Positions 21,832 to 32,693 of a stretch of DNA of 64,000 bases are shown in pieces. Where the stretch lies: positions 124,001-188,000 of the forward strand of contig MCFL01000036.1 in assembly GCA_002102555.1 (NCBI GenBank). The letters run 5' to 3'. Position numbers and translations under genes: made by a program. Source of the stretch: Catenaria anguillulae PL171. Taxonomy: Eukaryota; Blastocladiomycota; Blastocladiomycetes; Blastocladiales; Catenariaceae. Within the stretch, counting starts at the first letter, position 1, and the number at the start of each line of letters is the position of its first letter. Below the pieces are notes generated by a model. The model saw only the letters and a list, made by a program, of their open reading frames with translations. It had not been told where the DNA came from and did not search any database.

Positions 21832-24800
21832 CTATGGACATGAGATAGTCCAATGAGAGGTCCGTCTCGTCCCACACAAATCCTCGCCCAGGACAGCCGT
21901 GACCAAAGCTTCATGTGCGCCAATCCCGACGAATTGCGACTGGTCGGCATACAACTGCTCAGACACAGGTGAACGGAGCAAGATACCCGCCTTGGTCGGA
22001 ATCAATTGGAGTTGATACTCGACGATGCCATTCAAACCAAAGATCATTGGGCGGGACAAACCCTGCATAACAAACAAAGTGACCCATTTCAAGACACCGA
22101 GTACCTCCATCTTGTCAATAACGACACCAGTCAACCGCGCAACTGCCCCATTGGCGACTTTCACCGTCCGCAACCCACCCGGCAGAGGCCGTATCTGCAA
22201 ATGACCGTTGATGGCTTGCTGCTCGTCAATAAGGCAAACTTGAGCACCAGTATCCACGAGCGCGTTAATCTCACAAGTCCCAATCTTGCACTTGACTTGC
22301 AAACAACTGGTTGACATGCGCATCTGCGTTTGCGCCGTGGTCGAGTCCAGAGTGGTCGTCAAGGCGTGGTAAGAACCGTGGTCGCGGTGAGCTGAAGAGA
22401 CTGATTCCGCTTCGTTGGAGGTGTCCAAAGTAGTCAGTAAAGCATTGACCAAGATTGCACACGATGGCACCAGAGCAGCAAACGCAAGACACAAATCGGC
22501 GTCGTTCTCGAGTGCTCTTATCATTGCAATTGCTCGTTGACGAAGTTGCTCTGTTTCCCACTGCTTTTGCTTTCCCGACAACTCCAAGGCAACCGCTTGC
22601 ATCTCGTGCGAGGGTGGAGCAGCAGACTGGAGCATTTGCCGCAGCGTCTGCGACGACGGCTGCACGTTAGGTTGGGGAACAGGCATGGGTCGTCGTTGAT
22701 GCATTGGACGTAATGGAGGTGGGACCTGTGGGCCCGGGTTGGGCGCTTGCGGCGGACGACTCGGTCCTTCCAAGAGCATGCGATGGGCAGCACCGCGCAT
22801 GAGAGACAGCAATTCGATCATTTTGACGTTGTCCTCAGTTCGAACAGGGGCATTCAAAATCTTTTTCAGTATTCCTGTGGTCACAGCCCGGTGAAGGTCA
22901 TCTCGTGCCAAACGCACCGTGCGTCGTCGATCGCGAGCAGAGCTATCTTCAAACTCGAGACGGGACCGCTTGAGAGGACGACGGTCGACAGCCGCGACTT
23001 CGAAAAGGTCATCGAGAGTATCCGCCACCCACTGAAGATTCGCATCGGGGGACTCGTTTGCAATGGACATACCCTGAGAGAGTTCAATCAACTTCTGAAG
23101 GCCCGTCTCGGCCATGCCGCGCAAATCTGAGTTGACTGTATCGACTCCACACACGTCAAAGCAATTGTCGACAAGGTTCATGTTGATGACAAACGTCGTG
23201 TCGTCCACTTGCTCTGTCCAAAGCGCATCCACCGAAGACACCTCCTTCGTAGTTGACTGAGCCATGGGTTTGGCCAACTTGCGAGCTTCCACTTGTTGAC
23301 GCAATGGTCGCCCGTCGAGCACTAGAGGGCATGGTGCACCACCTGATTGCGAAAATGACGGCCCAAAACCCAGGCGAGACTTTTTGTCCTGGTCAGTGAT
23401 CCAAGTGACCAGTTTGTCTCGCTTGTCGGCCTGCAAGGCTTGACATTGCCTGATTCGGTGATCGGGAGCTCCACAGTACCAACAGCCTCGCACAGAGTCC
23501 ATGGTTGCCGACAAGCACTCAAAGAACGGCTCATGCTGAGGTTCACATGTTGCACTTGCTACCGAAACCATCGGGTGGAGGGGAGCTGACTGAAAAGACA
23601 AGGGATGTGAAGGAATAGGTGCTGCCTTTGCGAAGAACACATGATGGCGTTGCTGAAGGAGCAATTTGATGGCTCCACCGACATAGGCAAGTGGAAGGTC
23701 GGTGCTGCGCCCGAGCGGCACGCCAGGAATAGTCATGGCCTGTTGAACAATTTGGGCTTGTACCAAAGGCGGAAATTTGGAAAGAATGACTTGTCCGAGC
23801 TTGATGGAATGACGTTTCGAGCTGTCAGCAGTATCCCAGTGCTCGTCCAAATCCTCAGTTGCTAGGCGCAGCATTTCGTTGACATGGTCGGCAAAGTTCT
23901 TGCCGATGAACTCGACTTCGGTCGTGACAGTTGGGAGAGAACAACGCTCAATGCGCCCAGCCAATAATGATGGTTGGTAGTACGTGACGTCCAAATAACG
24001 TGCCAAGTTGTAAATGGTGTGGGAGTCGACCCGATTTCCAAGAATCTCCGAAAATGGACCGACCACCTTCATGAGCACCTTGCCCAAACTAAACGCGTCT
24101 GTCGGCGCGCGCGAATCTTTTGCAACCTTCAAGCACCGGAGAAGGAACCTACGCGGATCCTCTTTGTCATACTCGAATGGTCGATGATGCCCGAGCGACT
24201 CCAGACGAAACTTGGGATCGGGCGGACCAGACAAATCGACATAGGTAATGGCATTGTTGATCCAGTTGTCGTCCAGTACTCGTTGGTCAAGGCGATTGTA
24301 CCACTTGCATGCAGCATTTTTGACCGTTCCTTTGGTGTACCGCTGGTCGACGTCTTCAAATCCTGGCAAATCGGTTAGACCAGGAGGAAGAGTTGCGATG
24401 GCCTCAAGGACGTCGAGTGAAGATTGCGCAGCCTCCATTGAGCGAACGGTGGTTACCGAACGACCAGATACTGCTGAATGGGGGGTTGGCTGCTGATTGG
24501 ACCCGACTTGTTGTGCTTGAGGAGTGGTATCCAACTTCAAAGCAGAGGAATCCGACTTGGGTGCAAGAGGATCATGCTGTTGTGGCAAGGGTGGAGCATT
24601 GGCCCGAGCGGATGCAGGAACCCAACCACGGCGTTCTAGACGCTCAACAGCGGTGTTGTTGGTTGCCACAGCTGATGCATTGGACTCCTGTTCGTGCGAA
24701 ATGTTGTCTTTTGGGGTAGTAACTTGAGGGTTGGTTCCTTTGGTGATGCTACGTAGGAGAGGTAACGCGCGGAAACGACTGAATTGGGACACCATCTTGC

Positions 24801-25188
24801 GAATCAGGAAACCGTTCTCGGTTGACTCTGAGGCCCAACCACAAAAGCTCTCAAGTACTTCTTCGTTCTTGCGGGCAGCTTCATGTTGACCGTCGCAAAA
24901 TTCCAGGCAGTAATCATTCCAGGCCGCGTGGAGCATAGGACGGTCAGGACGATCGCAAGTGAGATGACGTTCCCACTCATCGAAAACTTCTTGAAGGGCC
25001 AACGACCGAACAGGCAAAGGAAAATTTACAGTAGTGCCAACGACAGACGACGATGAAGAGCTGACACTAGAGGGGGTTTCATGAGCAGGTGACTCGAGCG
25101 ACAACGATTGCATTCCGTGTGCAAGGGAGTCGTCAGAGCCGCCAAGCTGAAGATCGTGACGCGGCTGAGTTGAACCAGGACGCGACAT
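21832..25188 (-). other. gag-protease region of the LTR element
   Basis: Long open region starting at the ATG at 25188 (MSRPGSTQPRHDL). It holds a large gag part, one CCHC zinc knuckle (CWYCGAPDHRIRQC) and an aspartic-protease segment (INALVDTGAQVCLIDE) near the end. The frame is open further upstream to 25293, but that part is Harbinger terminal sequence, so 25188 is the better start. Confidence 0.88.
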
Positions 25189-25206
25189 GATTGTGTTTGA
25201 ACAAAT

Positions 25207-25430
25207 AGAGTCTGTGCGAAACGCTGTTTTTGCGGTCAGTTCAGTTCGATTTGCTCGTGGCGCGAGACAATCGAACCAGATCAATTTGTTCACACGGCAA
25301 CACGTTCAATTTTGGAATAGAGTCTGTGCGAAACGCTGTTTTTGCGGTCAGTTCAGTTCGATTTGCTCGTGGCGCGAGACAATCGAACCAGATCAATTTG
25401 TTCACACGGCAACACGTTCAATTTTGGAAT
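25207..25430 (+). repeat. 112-bp tandem duplication at the left end of the Harbinger element
   Basis: Two adjacent copies, 25207-25318 and 25319-25430, differing by at most a base or two. Each begins with the terminal sequence AGAGTCTGTGCGAAACGC and ends GGAAT, so the inverted terminus is present twice and each copy is preceded by AAT. Confidence 0.93.
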
Positions 25431-25850
25431 AAAGTTGAACCGACCTCGGTCGATTTCTCACCTCCTGCAAGGGGGTCGACGAACATGCGTTGGCCACAGT
25501 CTCGAATTGGCCATTATTCAAATCAATGCAATTGACAGATCAACCCAATTCAATCAACGAAAATACGTGAATCTTCACCACCCAGGCGCACAGTTGCCGT
25601 GACCATGCACTACTCTTCGCAATTGAGGGCTGGACGACTTAGCAACGATTCACGTGATACTGGGGAACACCGGAGAACTTTCTCACTCACCAGCAGCCGC
25701 CACCGAGGTGCCACCCATCCTCTCACAATCTCCTCCACCGTGCCCGCCGCCCTTCCCTCACCACCTCGCTGGCCGGCCCTGCCTCTTCTCGCCCGTGCTT
25801 TCTTCTCCTCCATTCGCCCACTCGCTCGCTTCCATCGCTCGCACTCGATC

Positions 25851-28709
25851 ATGCATCGCAGTCAGATGCGCCGTCAACCAAGCAAGACAGGCGAGCTGAC
25901 TGCCCAGTCAGCTGGTGCCGCCGTTCGGGCAAGCAACGATATTTTCAAGAGACTCAAATGGATTCTTTTGAAGAACGTCACCAAGACCGAGGACCGAAAA
26001 AAGAATCACCACGTATGTCCCCTGTGCTTGTTGGCTGCTTCCGCATCGAGGAGGCTCACTCCATCATCATATTGAACAGTCCATCGCCGCTCGTCCACTC
26101 TTGTCAATGCTCGAGTGTTCCAAGCCCTGGGCCAACCGAACCAGGAAAGCTCGTGATGTTCCAAGCCAAGAAGATCTTGCCTCAGAAATGCCGCTCGGGC
26201 TCATCGCAGCAAGTGACGCTGGTCTCATCAGGGCAATCGCACAATACTTTGGGTCACTTGATCCCTCAGAATTCAACGAGTGGGATTATGTCTCGTTTGC
26301 CACACCCTGCTCTGGGTCAAAAGGATACAAGGATTTGGATCCTTTTCGGCCACGTATGTTTTTTTATGCCTCATTCTGTCCCTTGATGGCCATCGCATGT
26401 CTAATCGACTATTTTGTAGTTCCCTCGCTGGAACTGCAGGTTTTTGTGTTTCTCAGTAGCGAAGAACAGCCAGACGGTTCTGCTCTCTTTGGCCCGTCCG
26501 GCCATTTCTACGAGCTACAACAGGAACATATTCCATCGTACGCATTCAGTTGCCACACTGCTCCACCCCAATGAAACCATTTGAGGCAATCGTGTGCGCA
26601 CTCACGTCGTTCGAATGCTTTTTTTTCCGTATAGGCTGTATCCCCCGGAATCGGCAACAGAGTCCAATTTTTCCGACTTTGAATTCAATCCGCTTGGCTC
26701 CCCCAACCAATCGCATTCTCGCGGGCCTCGCAATCGCTCGCGAAGCATTGCGTCGGGCGTTGGGGTCGACTCTGACTTGCCGGCACCAGCAAAACGTACC
26801 CCTCCCCTCATCGTTTGCACTGCTCAAGGCGCAAACAACAACATGCACTGATCGGACTCCGCACCTGTATTTCTAGGCCTCCGACTTGCTCCCACTTCCC
26901 CCCGAGTACAGTCTCCTGGCCTGCGAGGCCGCACCCTTGCGCATCCGCCCACGCCACCTGCCCGGCGTCGTTCACCCACATCGATTTCGCTTTTGACCCC
27001 AAGTCCAAAATCCGGTCACCATGCCCCTGCTCGTGGCTCTTTCGCCACCGGCAGCCCGCATGCTGCAACTTCTCGCCGCGATTCGATTGATCTGCTGAAG
27101 CTGCCCCCCATCATTCCCCCGCTAAAACGGTCTGCTTCTCAGAGCCAGCCGTGCATGTCGGCACAGCCGAAAACTGGCACAGTTGGAACAAGCGAAAACT
27201 CGCATCCACCTCAAGCCAAAGAAACCCCACCTGCAATTCCAATCAATCAAGCCCACCAGCCATTTCCTCCGGGATCTGCTGCACAAGGAGCTCATCTTAT
27301 TCATCCTGCGCTTGTGGCCCATGCGCCACCATTTGCCGACCCGCGGATCGCGTTTTTTCCTCACATGATGTACCCCAGCCTATTTGCGCCCAATCCATTC
27401 ACGACTTCTCAACTTCCCTTTGCTGCTGCTTTCAGTGATGCAGTTGACCCCTCCAGTGCATTTGCGGGCATGCCCCAATCCGTGTCCAACGACGCAAACG
27501 CACCCCTTTTCCACCCAGCCCCAGCTGTTGGCAAGCCCCTCACCGTGCAATCGGCCCCAGCCGCGCCGCTCGCCACCTCTGCCTCGTCCGAGCCCAAGTA
27601 CACTCCTGCTCGAATCCAGGTGCAGGAAACCAACAGCACGGCAGCCCACCTTGTAGACGCGGCCCCGCTCCATGTGCAACCCAAAGCTCCCGCGCAATCC
27701 AGCCCGCAGGCCCAAATGGTGCAGCCCACGCAGTCATTGCTTGCGGATACCGCGAGCCAAGTAGTGCAAGCGACCGGCCACTCCGCGACCATTACGATCG
27801 AAGACTCAGACTCGGATTCGGAAAATGTGGTCAAATCGCCAAATGTGCCATTGCCCCCCACTCGCATTGGCCCGCAGGCAGTTTTGCGCATTGACGAATT
27901 GCGGCGGAAGCTGCATGAGACCGAGGAGGCGCTCAAGGATCTCAAAACGACAATGTTGGATTTCCAAACCAGCATTCTGGGAGATGCCCTCAAGTCGCTG
28001 TGGGTTGCATTGAAATGCGACGTGTGCAGTACGTATTTCCAACTCAATTTCCTGATACTTGTATGGCTGCTCATGTCCCTGATGTTAAACCTCAGATTTA
28101 GAATTTCACGGTGGCGAGCCCATGGCAAGGATGCCTGCTGTTCCCGGGTTTGTCCATGGTGCGTGTGGGAGGCGGTTGTGCATTGAGCATGCAAGCCAGG
28201 TCAAGGTCAGCAATGATGGACTTTGGTATTGCTCGGACAAGTGTGTTGGTAATGCGCAGAAGCTCGTTTTCCGTGAGTGTGCCTCCGTGGTATGTGTTTA
28301 TGGGACGTGGAGTTGGTGTTTTTTTGACTTTCTGCACTAACCTTTCTCACTGTTTGCACAGGCGCATCTTTTACTCATCGGCTGCACAGCTTTCGATCCT
28401 GCGCTTCGGGGTGCATTCAACCATTTGGTGGCGTCGATGACAGTGGGTTGTTCCGCAGTGGAGGAAGCAGAGTACCTGGCGCAATTGGAGAAGCGATTTG
28501 ATGCAGAGAAGTTGAAGATCTTGCGGCGCGGTGCTGGCGCGACTGCGTCCGAATGTGGTGACGAGCAGGATTGGGGCGCAAGCAACGAGGAATTGGCCCA
28601 GCAGGCAGCGCACATTTCGCACATGGCATCTCGTGTCCTGAGCGTGGTTGCTGCCGATGCTGGTGTTGGCGACGTCAAGGACTCGGAAATCGACGATGGT
28701 TCTGACTAG
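25851..28709 (+). CDS. transposon partner gene, 800-aa protein of unknown function with a Cys-rich C-terminal region
   Basis: Seven exons: 25851-26012, 26080-26353, 26420-26537, 26635-26795, 26877-28028, 28102-28289 and 28362-28709. All introns are GT-AG (66-97 bp) and the 2403-nt frame is unbroken. The N-terminal 150 residues include a basic helix (NDIFKRLKWILLKN) and a compact region (SEFNEWDYVSFATPCSG). Residues about 185-560 are Pro/Ser/Ala-rich and probably disordered, with an acidic Ser run (IEDSDSDSEN) that resembles a SUMO-interacting motif. A helix follows (VLRIDELRRKLHETEEALKD). The C-terminal part has paired cysteines in order C-x2-C, C-x4-C and C-x3-C around GFVHGACGRRLC and WYCSDKC, which suggests a zinc-binding fold, then a helical end. 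I recognise no family. Its place inside the element suggests a DNA-binding or regulatory partner of the transposase (inference). Confidence 0.75.
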
Positions 28710-28776
28710 GCATGTTGCCCACCCCTTTCATCCCTTTCTCCCGCTCTCATCATCACATTTCGTTTCCGTTCCTCCT

Positions 28777-28958
28777 GCATTCACATCACACATTCATCAT
28801 TCACACTGTCACGTCACATCTGCACTTGTTTTTTTTTCCACGCCGACACAGTTCGTACCCGCACCTGCATTCACATCGCACATTCATCGTTCACACTTTC
28901 ACTCCACATCTGCACTTGATTCTTTTTTTCTTTTCACGACCGACACAGCTTGTACCTG
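28777..28958 (+). repeat. about 90-bp tandem duplication downstream of the partner gene
   Basis: Two imperfect copies begin gcattcacatc at 28777 and 28867. Both contain the T-rich run and the gacacag motif. The spacer 28710-29055 between the two convergent genes otherwise holds nothing I recognise. Confidence 0.75.
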
Positions 28959-29055
28959 CACATTGTCAAGTTTCACGATAGCACATCTCATAGAACTATA
29001 TCAATCAGGCATTCCTGTACTGTTGAATAAGAATACACATTATATTGGAAATCTG

Positions 29056-30885
29056 TTACTGCTCGCGTGGAGATAAATGTTCAGTAAGACGAATCGTCTC
29101 ACGAATGAGGGAACAAAACAGTGGTGATGGGACTGGATCAGAGGCAAGGTGACCAGCCATGGAAGCTTGAAGGTCTTTAACAATGTCAGCAGTGCGAAAA
29201 TGAGCCAAGCCAGCGTCACGCAACGCGGAAGCGTGTGCATTACCGGCAAGGGGGTCATGTCCGGCGTCACCTTCAATAGTCAATGGACGACCAGATACTT
29301 GCTCGTACTGCTCCAGTGCCGCTGTAACGGTAGGCAACACCCGAGGCGGCAAGCGAGTGGTTCCGTCTTGTTCTTCGTGAATCTTGTTTGGAATGCCAAC
29401 ACGAGAGACATGGTGTTCATTGTAAGCTCGAACAAAGTTGTCAAGCATGGCCTGAACGACTTGAACCGTCATCGTTGAAACGCAATAGATGTGGACGGGA
29501 TTGTCGAGGTCGATGACACCAATCTGGCGCAAGTAATCGAGGGACCAACGAACCGTCTCTGAGACCCGTCGGTTTACGTCGCCCCAAATGTATTCAATTC
29601 GCACATTGTGCACCGAGCTTACCCGATTGACGACCTTGGAATGAGGACTTGAACGAGGGACAAAGGGGCGAAGAATATGCTCTTGAACAAAGCAAACGAG
29701 GTGATTCTCAGTCCCATTGTCGCACAACACTCGGTGAAACAACCCATGCTCTTCAACAGCTGCCCGAAAGCAAGAGTAGACAATGACTGGCGTTTTCCGA
29801 GGTGAGGCATGCAAGTAACAGATCTTTCGGGAGTGGCAATCCATGGCACCAAAGAGATAGACAGAATACCTACACAGTTGCCAAAACCGTAAACGTGTGA
29901 GAAGATCCTGAGTTGAACGGTGGGGGAAATGAATGACACCAACATGGCCAGCTTTTCATTCTGATCAATGGACAGTGTGTCGCCAAAGTAAAATGTGCGA
30001 AACGGCTTTGTGCGCATCTTGCCGCGCGGTTGAATTGTACGATCCCTGTGGTCCTGCGGAGCAAGCTCGGCGGCCATTTTGTTGATTCGCTTGGTGCCAA
30101 TCGAGTGTTTGAAAACTGCTCGGGCATGACCGGCAATGTAGGAGCGGCCAGTAAAGGGTCCAAGCTGTGGGACACAATCATGTGCAACATCAGATCATGC
30201 GGGCCAACAGATGAAGAGGCGCGATTGGAGACGTACTTCGTCGATGGCGCTCTGCACAGCCTCACGGACCTGTGCCTCAGTTGCGACATGGCGACGATGG
30301 ATACCATATTTGAGGCGTAGAGCGCGGACTGTGAGTGGGGAGAGCGACGGAATCGAATGCCGGCGTTGCAAAATTCGGGCGACTGCGTTGTCATCGTTGG
30401 AGTTGTCAATGAGCTCCTTCAACTCGTCGCGGGTCACGATGTCGGCCAACGGACGGCCGACAGGTTTTGTCAGCCCAAGTTTTGTTCGGCGGCGGCGGAT
30501 TGACCTGCAGCTGGTGCCGGGCAAGCCTATCGCGAGATAAGCCCGTTAGCACAGTAACTAGCGTTGGCGCAGGAGGTGAACCGGGCGCACCAGGACCGAG
30601 TCGGTCACGAAGGACAGCTGACACTGCGTCGTCGTCGTAGTTGTTCTCCTCAACCAATTTGGCGAATTCAGCATCAGAGACATGAGTGTGCATTTTGTGG
30701 ACGACGGTACATAGGGCATTTGAATTGGCACAGGCGGCGACAGTTGAGCGGTTGCGGCCAGGTTGCACCGTGATGGCTGGCACAAGCGAAGTTGGGAGGG
30801 CGTAAACGAAGCCGACTGGCAGACCACAAGTCCGATGCTCCTGGCTGAAGCGACCGTTCCGAATGGAGTGCCGTGAGTGAAGCAT
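29056..30885 (-). CDS. transposase with retroviral-integrase-like DDE core, 537 aa, four exons
   Basis: Minus-strand exons 30885-30597, 30526-30237, 30164-29944 and 29869-29056. The introns are 70-74 bp, GT-AG, and the frame holds throughout (1614 nt). The N-terminal part is helix-turn-helix-like (VLRDRLGLPGTSCRSIRRRR, then TKLGLTKPVGRPL). The catalytic core reads TLSIDQNEKLA, then LFGAMDCHSRKICYLHA, VLCDNGTENH and VHNVRIEYIWGDVNRRV, giving a D-D-E set at Asp260, Asp317 and Glu359 with spacings of 57 and 42, typical of rve-type integrases. The pattern D-x-N-x-KL, GA-D-SR and HN-RIE-W is that of the eukaryotic 'integrase core domain' proteins common in basidiomycetes and cnidarians (from memory). 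Intron 3 falls just after the first Asp. It should cut and join the 25466-31004 element. The first Met is taken as the start; a later one is possible. Confidence 0.88.
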
Positions 30886-31161
30886 GGCTTGTATACATGG
30901 AGCAGAGATTGAGTCTATAGAACTAATTCAATTTGTCGTGATTGAAGCAATTTGAATTCACGGAATCTAATTGTGGCCATCCAATGTTCGTCGACCCCGT
31001 TGCAGTCGATTTCTCACCTCCCTGGATTCCTTTTACATTTCCCTTGCCTAGTCTATCCCAAATTCGAAAGCAATATATTCTATGCACTGGCAACGTGTTC
31101 GATTCGCAGCAGCACCAACGGACGCCCCGTTCGCACTTGCCCTCGTTCTTTTGTCCCCGCC

Positions 31162-32591
31162 ATGACCTCGTCACCCAAACCTGTCTCACTCACATCGCCA
31201 ACGAGTAGCCGGAAAAGCTCGGCGCCGAAAGCCAAAACCGCTTCCAATGGATCGAAGGCCAACCCGAAGGCCAAATCGAAAACCACCAAGGGCGGCAAAG
31301 AGTCCAAATCCGGCCCTAAGTCGTCCAAAGCCACTACCCTCCCGTCTCCCACCTCGCCTCCTCCGGCCAAGCAGGCTGGCCACAAGCGTGCTCCGCACAA
31401 CCGGCCTGGCTCCGAAAATCGCAATCACGACGACCCTGAGGTCGCTGACGGTCACGGCGCCGCTGCCGATCCGCCGCACACTGTCGGCGACGAACTGAAA
31501 GCGCTCAACGCTGTTTGGTTTTGGAACGGGCTTGAGCAAACCTACAAGGAGTTGAAGAAAGTCAAGACGTTTGACCAGCTCTGGAGGGAGGCAAAGGAAT
31601 GCCACCAGAAGGAGCTCAAGATGTTGGAAGAGGTGGTGTCGTGGAACAAGAAGGTGGAGCGTGACCATGAGCGCTTGATTGCTGCTGCAGAGCGTGGTGG
31701 TCCAGCCGTTGAGGACGATTACGTCCAGACGTACCAGAAGGAGGTTCCACATGTGCAAAGCAACTGGGACGTCGTTGAGTACCTCGAACTCGTCACCAAG
31801 GTCAACGAAGTGGGCCCGCCAATTGCCAAGTCAGCCACAGAGGATTGGGACGAAGTGATTGACGTCATGTCTGCGATCCGCCCACGCAAGTACACCATCA
31901 ACGCCTGCTCTGCTGCGCTTTCCCGTTTGGTTGACAAGTTCAAGAAGGCGGACGGCAAGATGACATCGGGCACAGGCCATCGGGCTGAGACTGAGTTGGG
32001 CGTTGCTGTTCGCGAGTTTATTGAGATGACGGATGAGGCCATGCAAGGTGCGTTGTTGGACACTTTTCATCACATTCATGCTGCAATCAACCTCACCTTT
32101 TTGCTATGGTTGAAACAGAGCTTGCCGCTGTTGACAATGAGGAACTCGACAAGGCCACGGACGAGGCCCATCGCACCGAGACGCTTGTTGGGGCAGCCGT
32201 TTCGGCTAGCCGTGTGTCGTCAGCAAAGCAATGGGAAGAAGGGCGGAGGCGGCCGCCAAAGCGGTCATTGGAGGATCCGGCGCTTGATGCAGTGGACGGT
32301 GCTGAGCAAGCAGGTGATGGCCATGGTGGGGCTGCAAAAAGACGTCGGGGTGGACTTTTCAACGATTTGGTTGGCGCCATTTCCCAATCAAACAGCATCA
32401 TGGGGGATATGCACAGCACGTTTGACCAGTTCACAAGCGCACTCATTGCTCAAGGTCAAGCGCATGCTGATCCGGTGCCCAGTGATTTGATTGAGCGAGT
32501 TGGCCGGTTGGAGCAGGGGCAGCAAGAATTGAAGCAGGAAATTCGGGATTCATTTGCCAAGATCATGCGTGCAATGGGAGTCGATGAGTAA
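31162..32591 (+). CDS. Harbinger Myb/trihelix-like partner protein, 452 aa
   Basis: Exons 31162-32047 and 32119-32591 with a 71-bp GT-AG intron; 1359 nt, frame intact. Harbinger elements normally encode a Myb-like protein that binds the ends and takes the transposase into the nucleus. Seen: a Lys/Ser-rich basic N-terminus to about residue 75, an amphipathic helix region (FWNGLEQTYKELKKVKTFDQ), then a trihelix-like block with regularly spaced Trp (NWDVVEYLELVTKVNEVGPP, DWDEVIDVMSAI, SALSRLVDKFKK-type helix, TGTG) that matches the pattern of Myb/SANT-like partners. A likely nuclear signal (KRRRGG) and a C-terminal helix (LIERVGRLEQGQQELKQEIR) follow. The gene lies tail to tail with the transposase. 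The partner assignment rests on the trihelix pattern and on position. Confidence 0.75.
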
Positions 32592-32693
32592 ATAGTGGTG
32601 ATGTGTCCATGTTCCCATGTTGTTGAGTTGGCATGCAAGTATACAGTATCATTCACAAGATACATAATTGTGGCAGGTGAGAACCGTGACAAT

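Larger units (their letters stand above)
25466..31004. mobile_element. 5.54-kb DNA transposon of unassigned type with integrase-like DDE transposase and a partner gene
   Basis: Left end TGCAAGGGGGTCGACGAACA; right end, read inward on the minus strand, TGCAACGGGGTCGACGAACA. Similarity continues (TGGCCACA at the same offset) to about 35 bp with roughly five mismatches. The termini are bounded by perfect 17-bp direct repeats. Contents: a seven-exon plus-strand gene (25851-28709, 800 aa, unknown) and a four-exon minus-strand transposase (29056-30885, 537 aa) with an rve-like DDE core. Both reading frames are uninterrupted across all introns, so the element looks autonomous and young. It lies in the spacer upstream of the Harbinger Myb-like gene. 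Harbinger, hAT, Mariner, Mutator, CACTA, piggyBac, Ginger and Polinton elements all have much shorter duplications (2-11 bp), so I leave the superfamily open. Confidence 0.85.
25449..31021. repeat. 17-bp direct repeats flanking the inner element (target-site duplication)
   Basis: gtcgatttctcacctcc occurs at 25449-25465 and again at 31005-31021. Each copy touches the inverted terminus of the 25466-31004 element without a gap. The match is perfect over 17 bases. Confidence 0.9.

Noticed and set aside
25187-25602. Plus-strand open frames with repeated SVRNAVFAVSSVRF text
   Set aside because: Produced by the 112-bp tandem duplication at the Harbinger end; not protein-like.
25449-31021. The 17-mer pair as a chance match or as a shared promoter element
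   Set aside because: Both copies are perfect and touch inverted termini on opposite sides; chance does not explain this arrangement.
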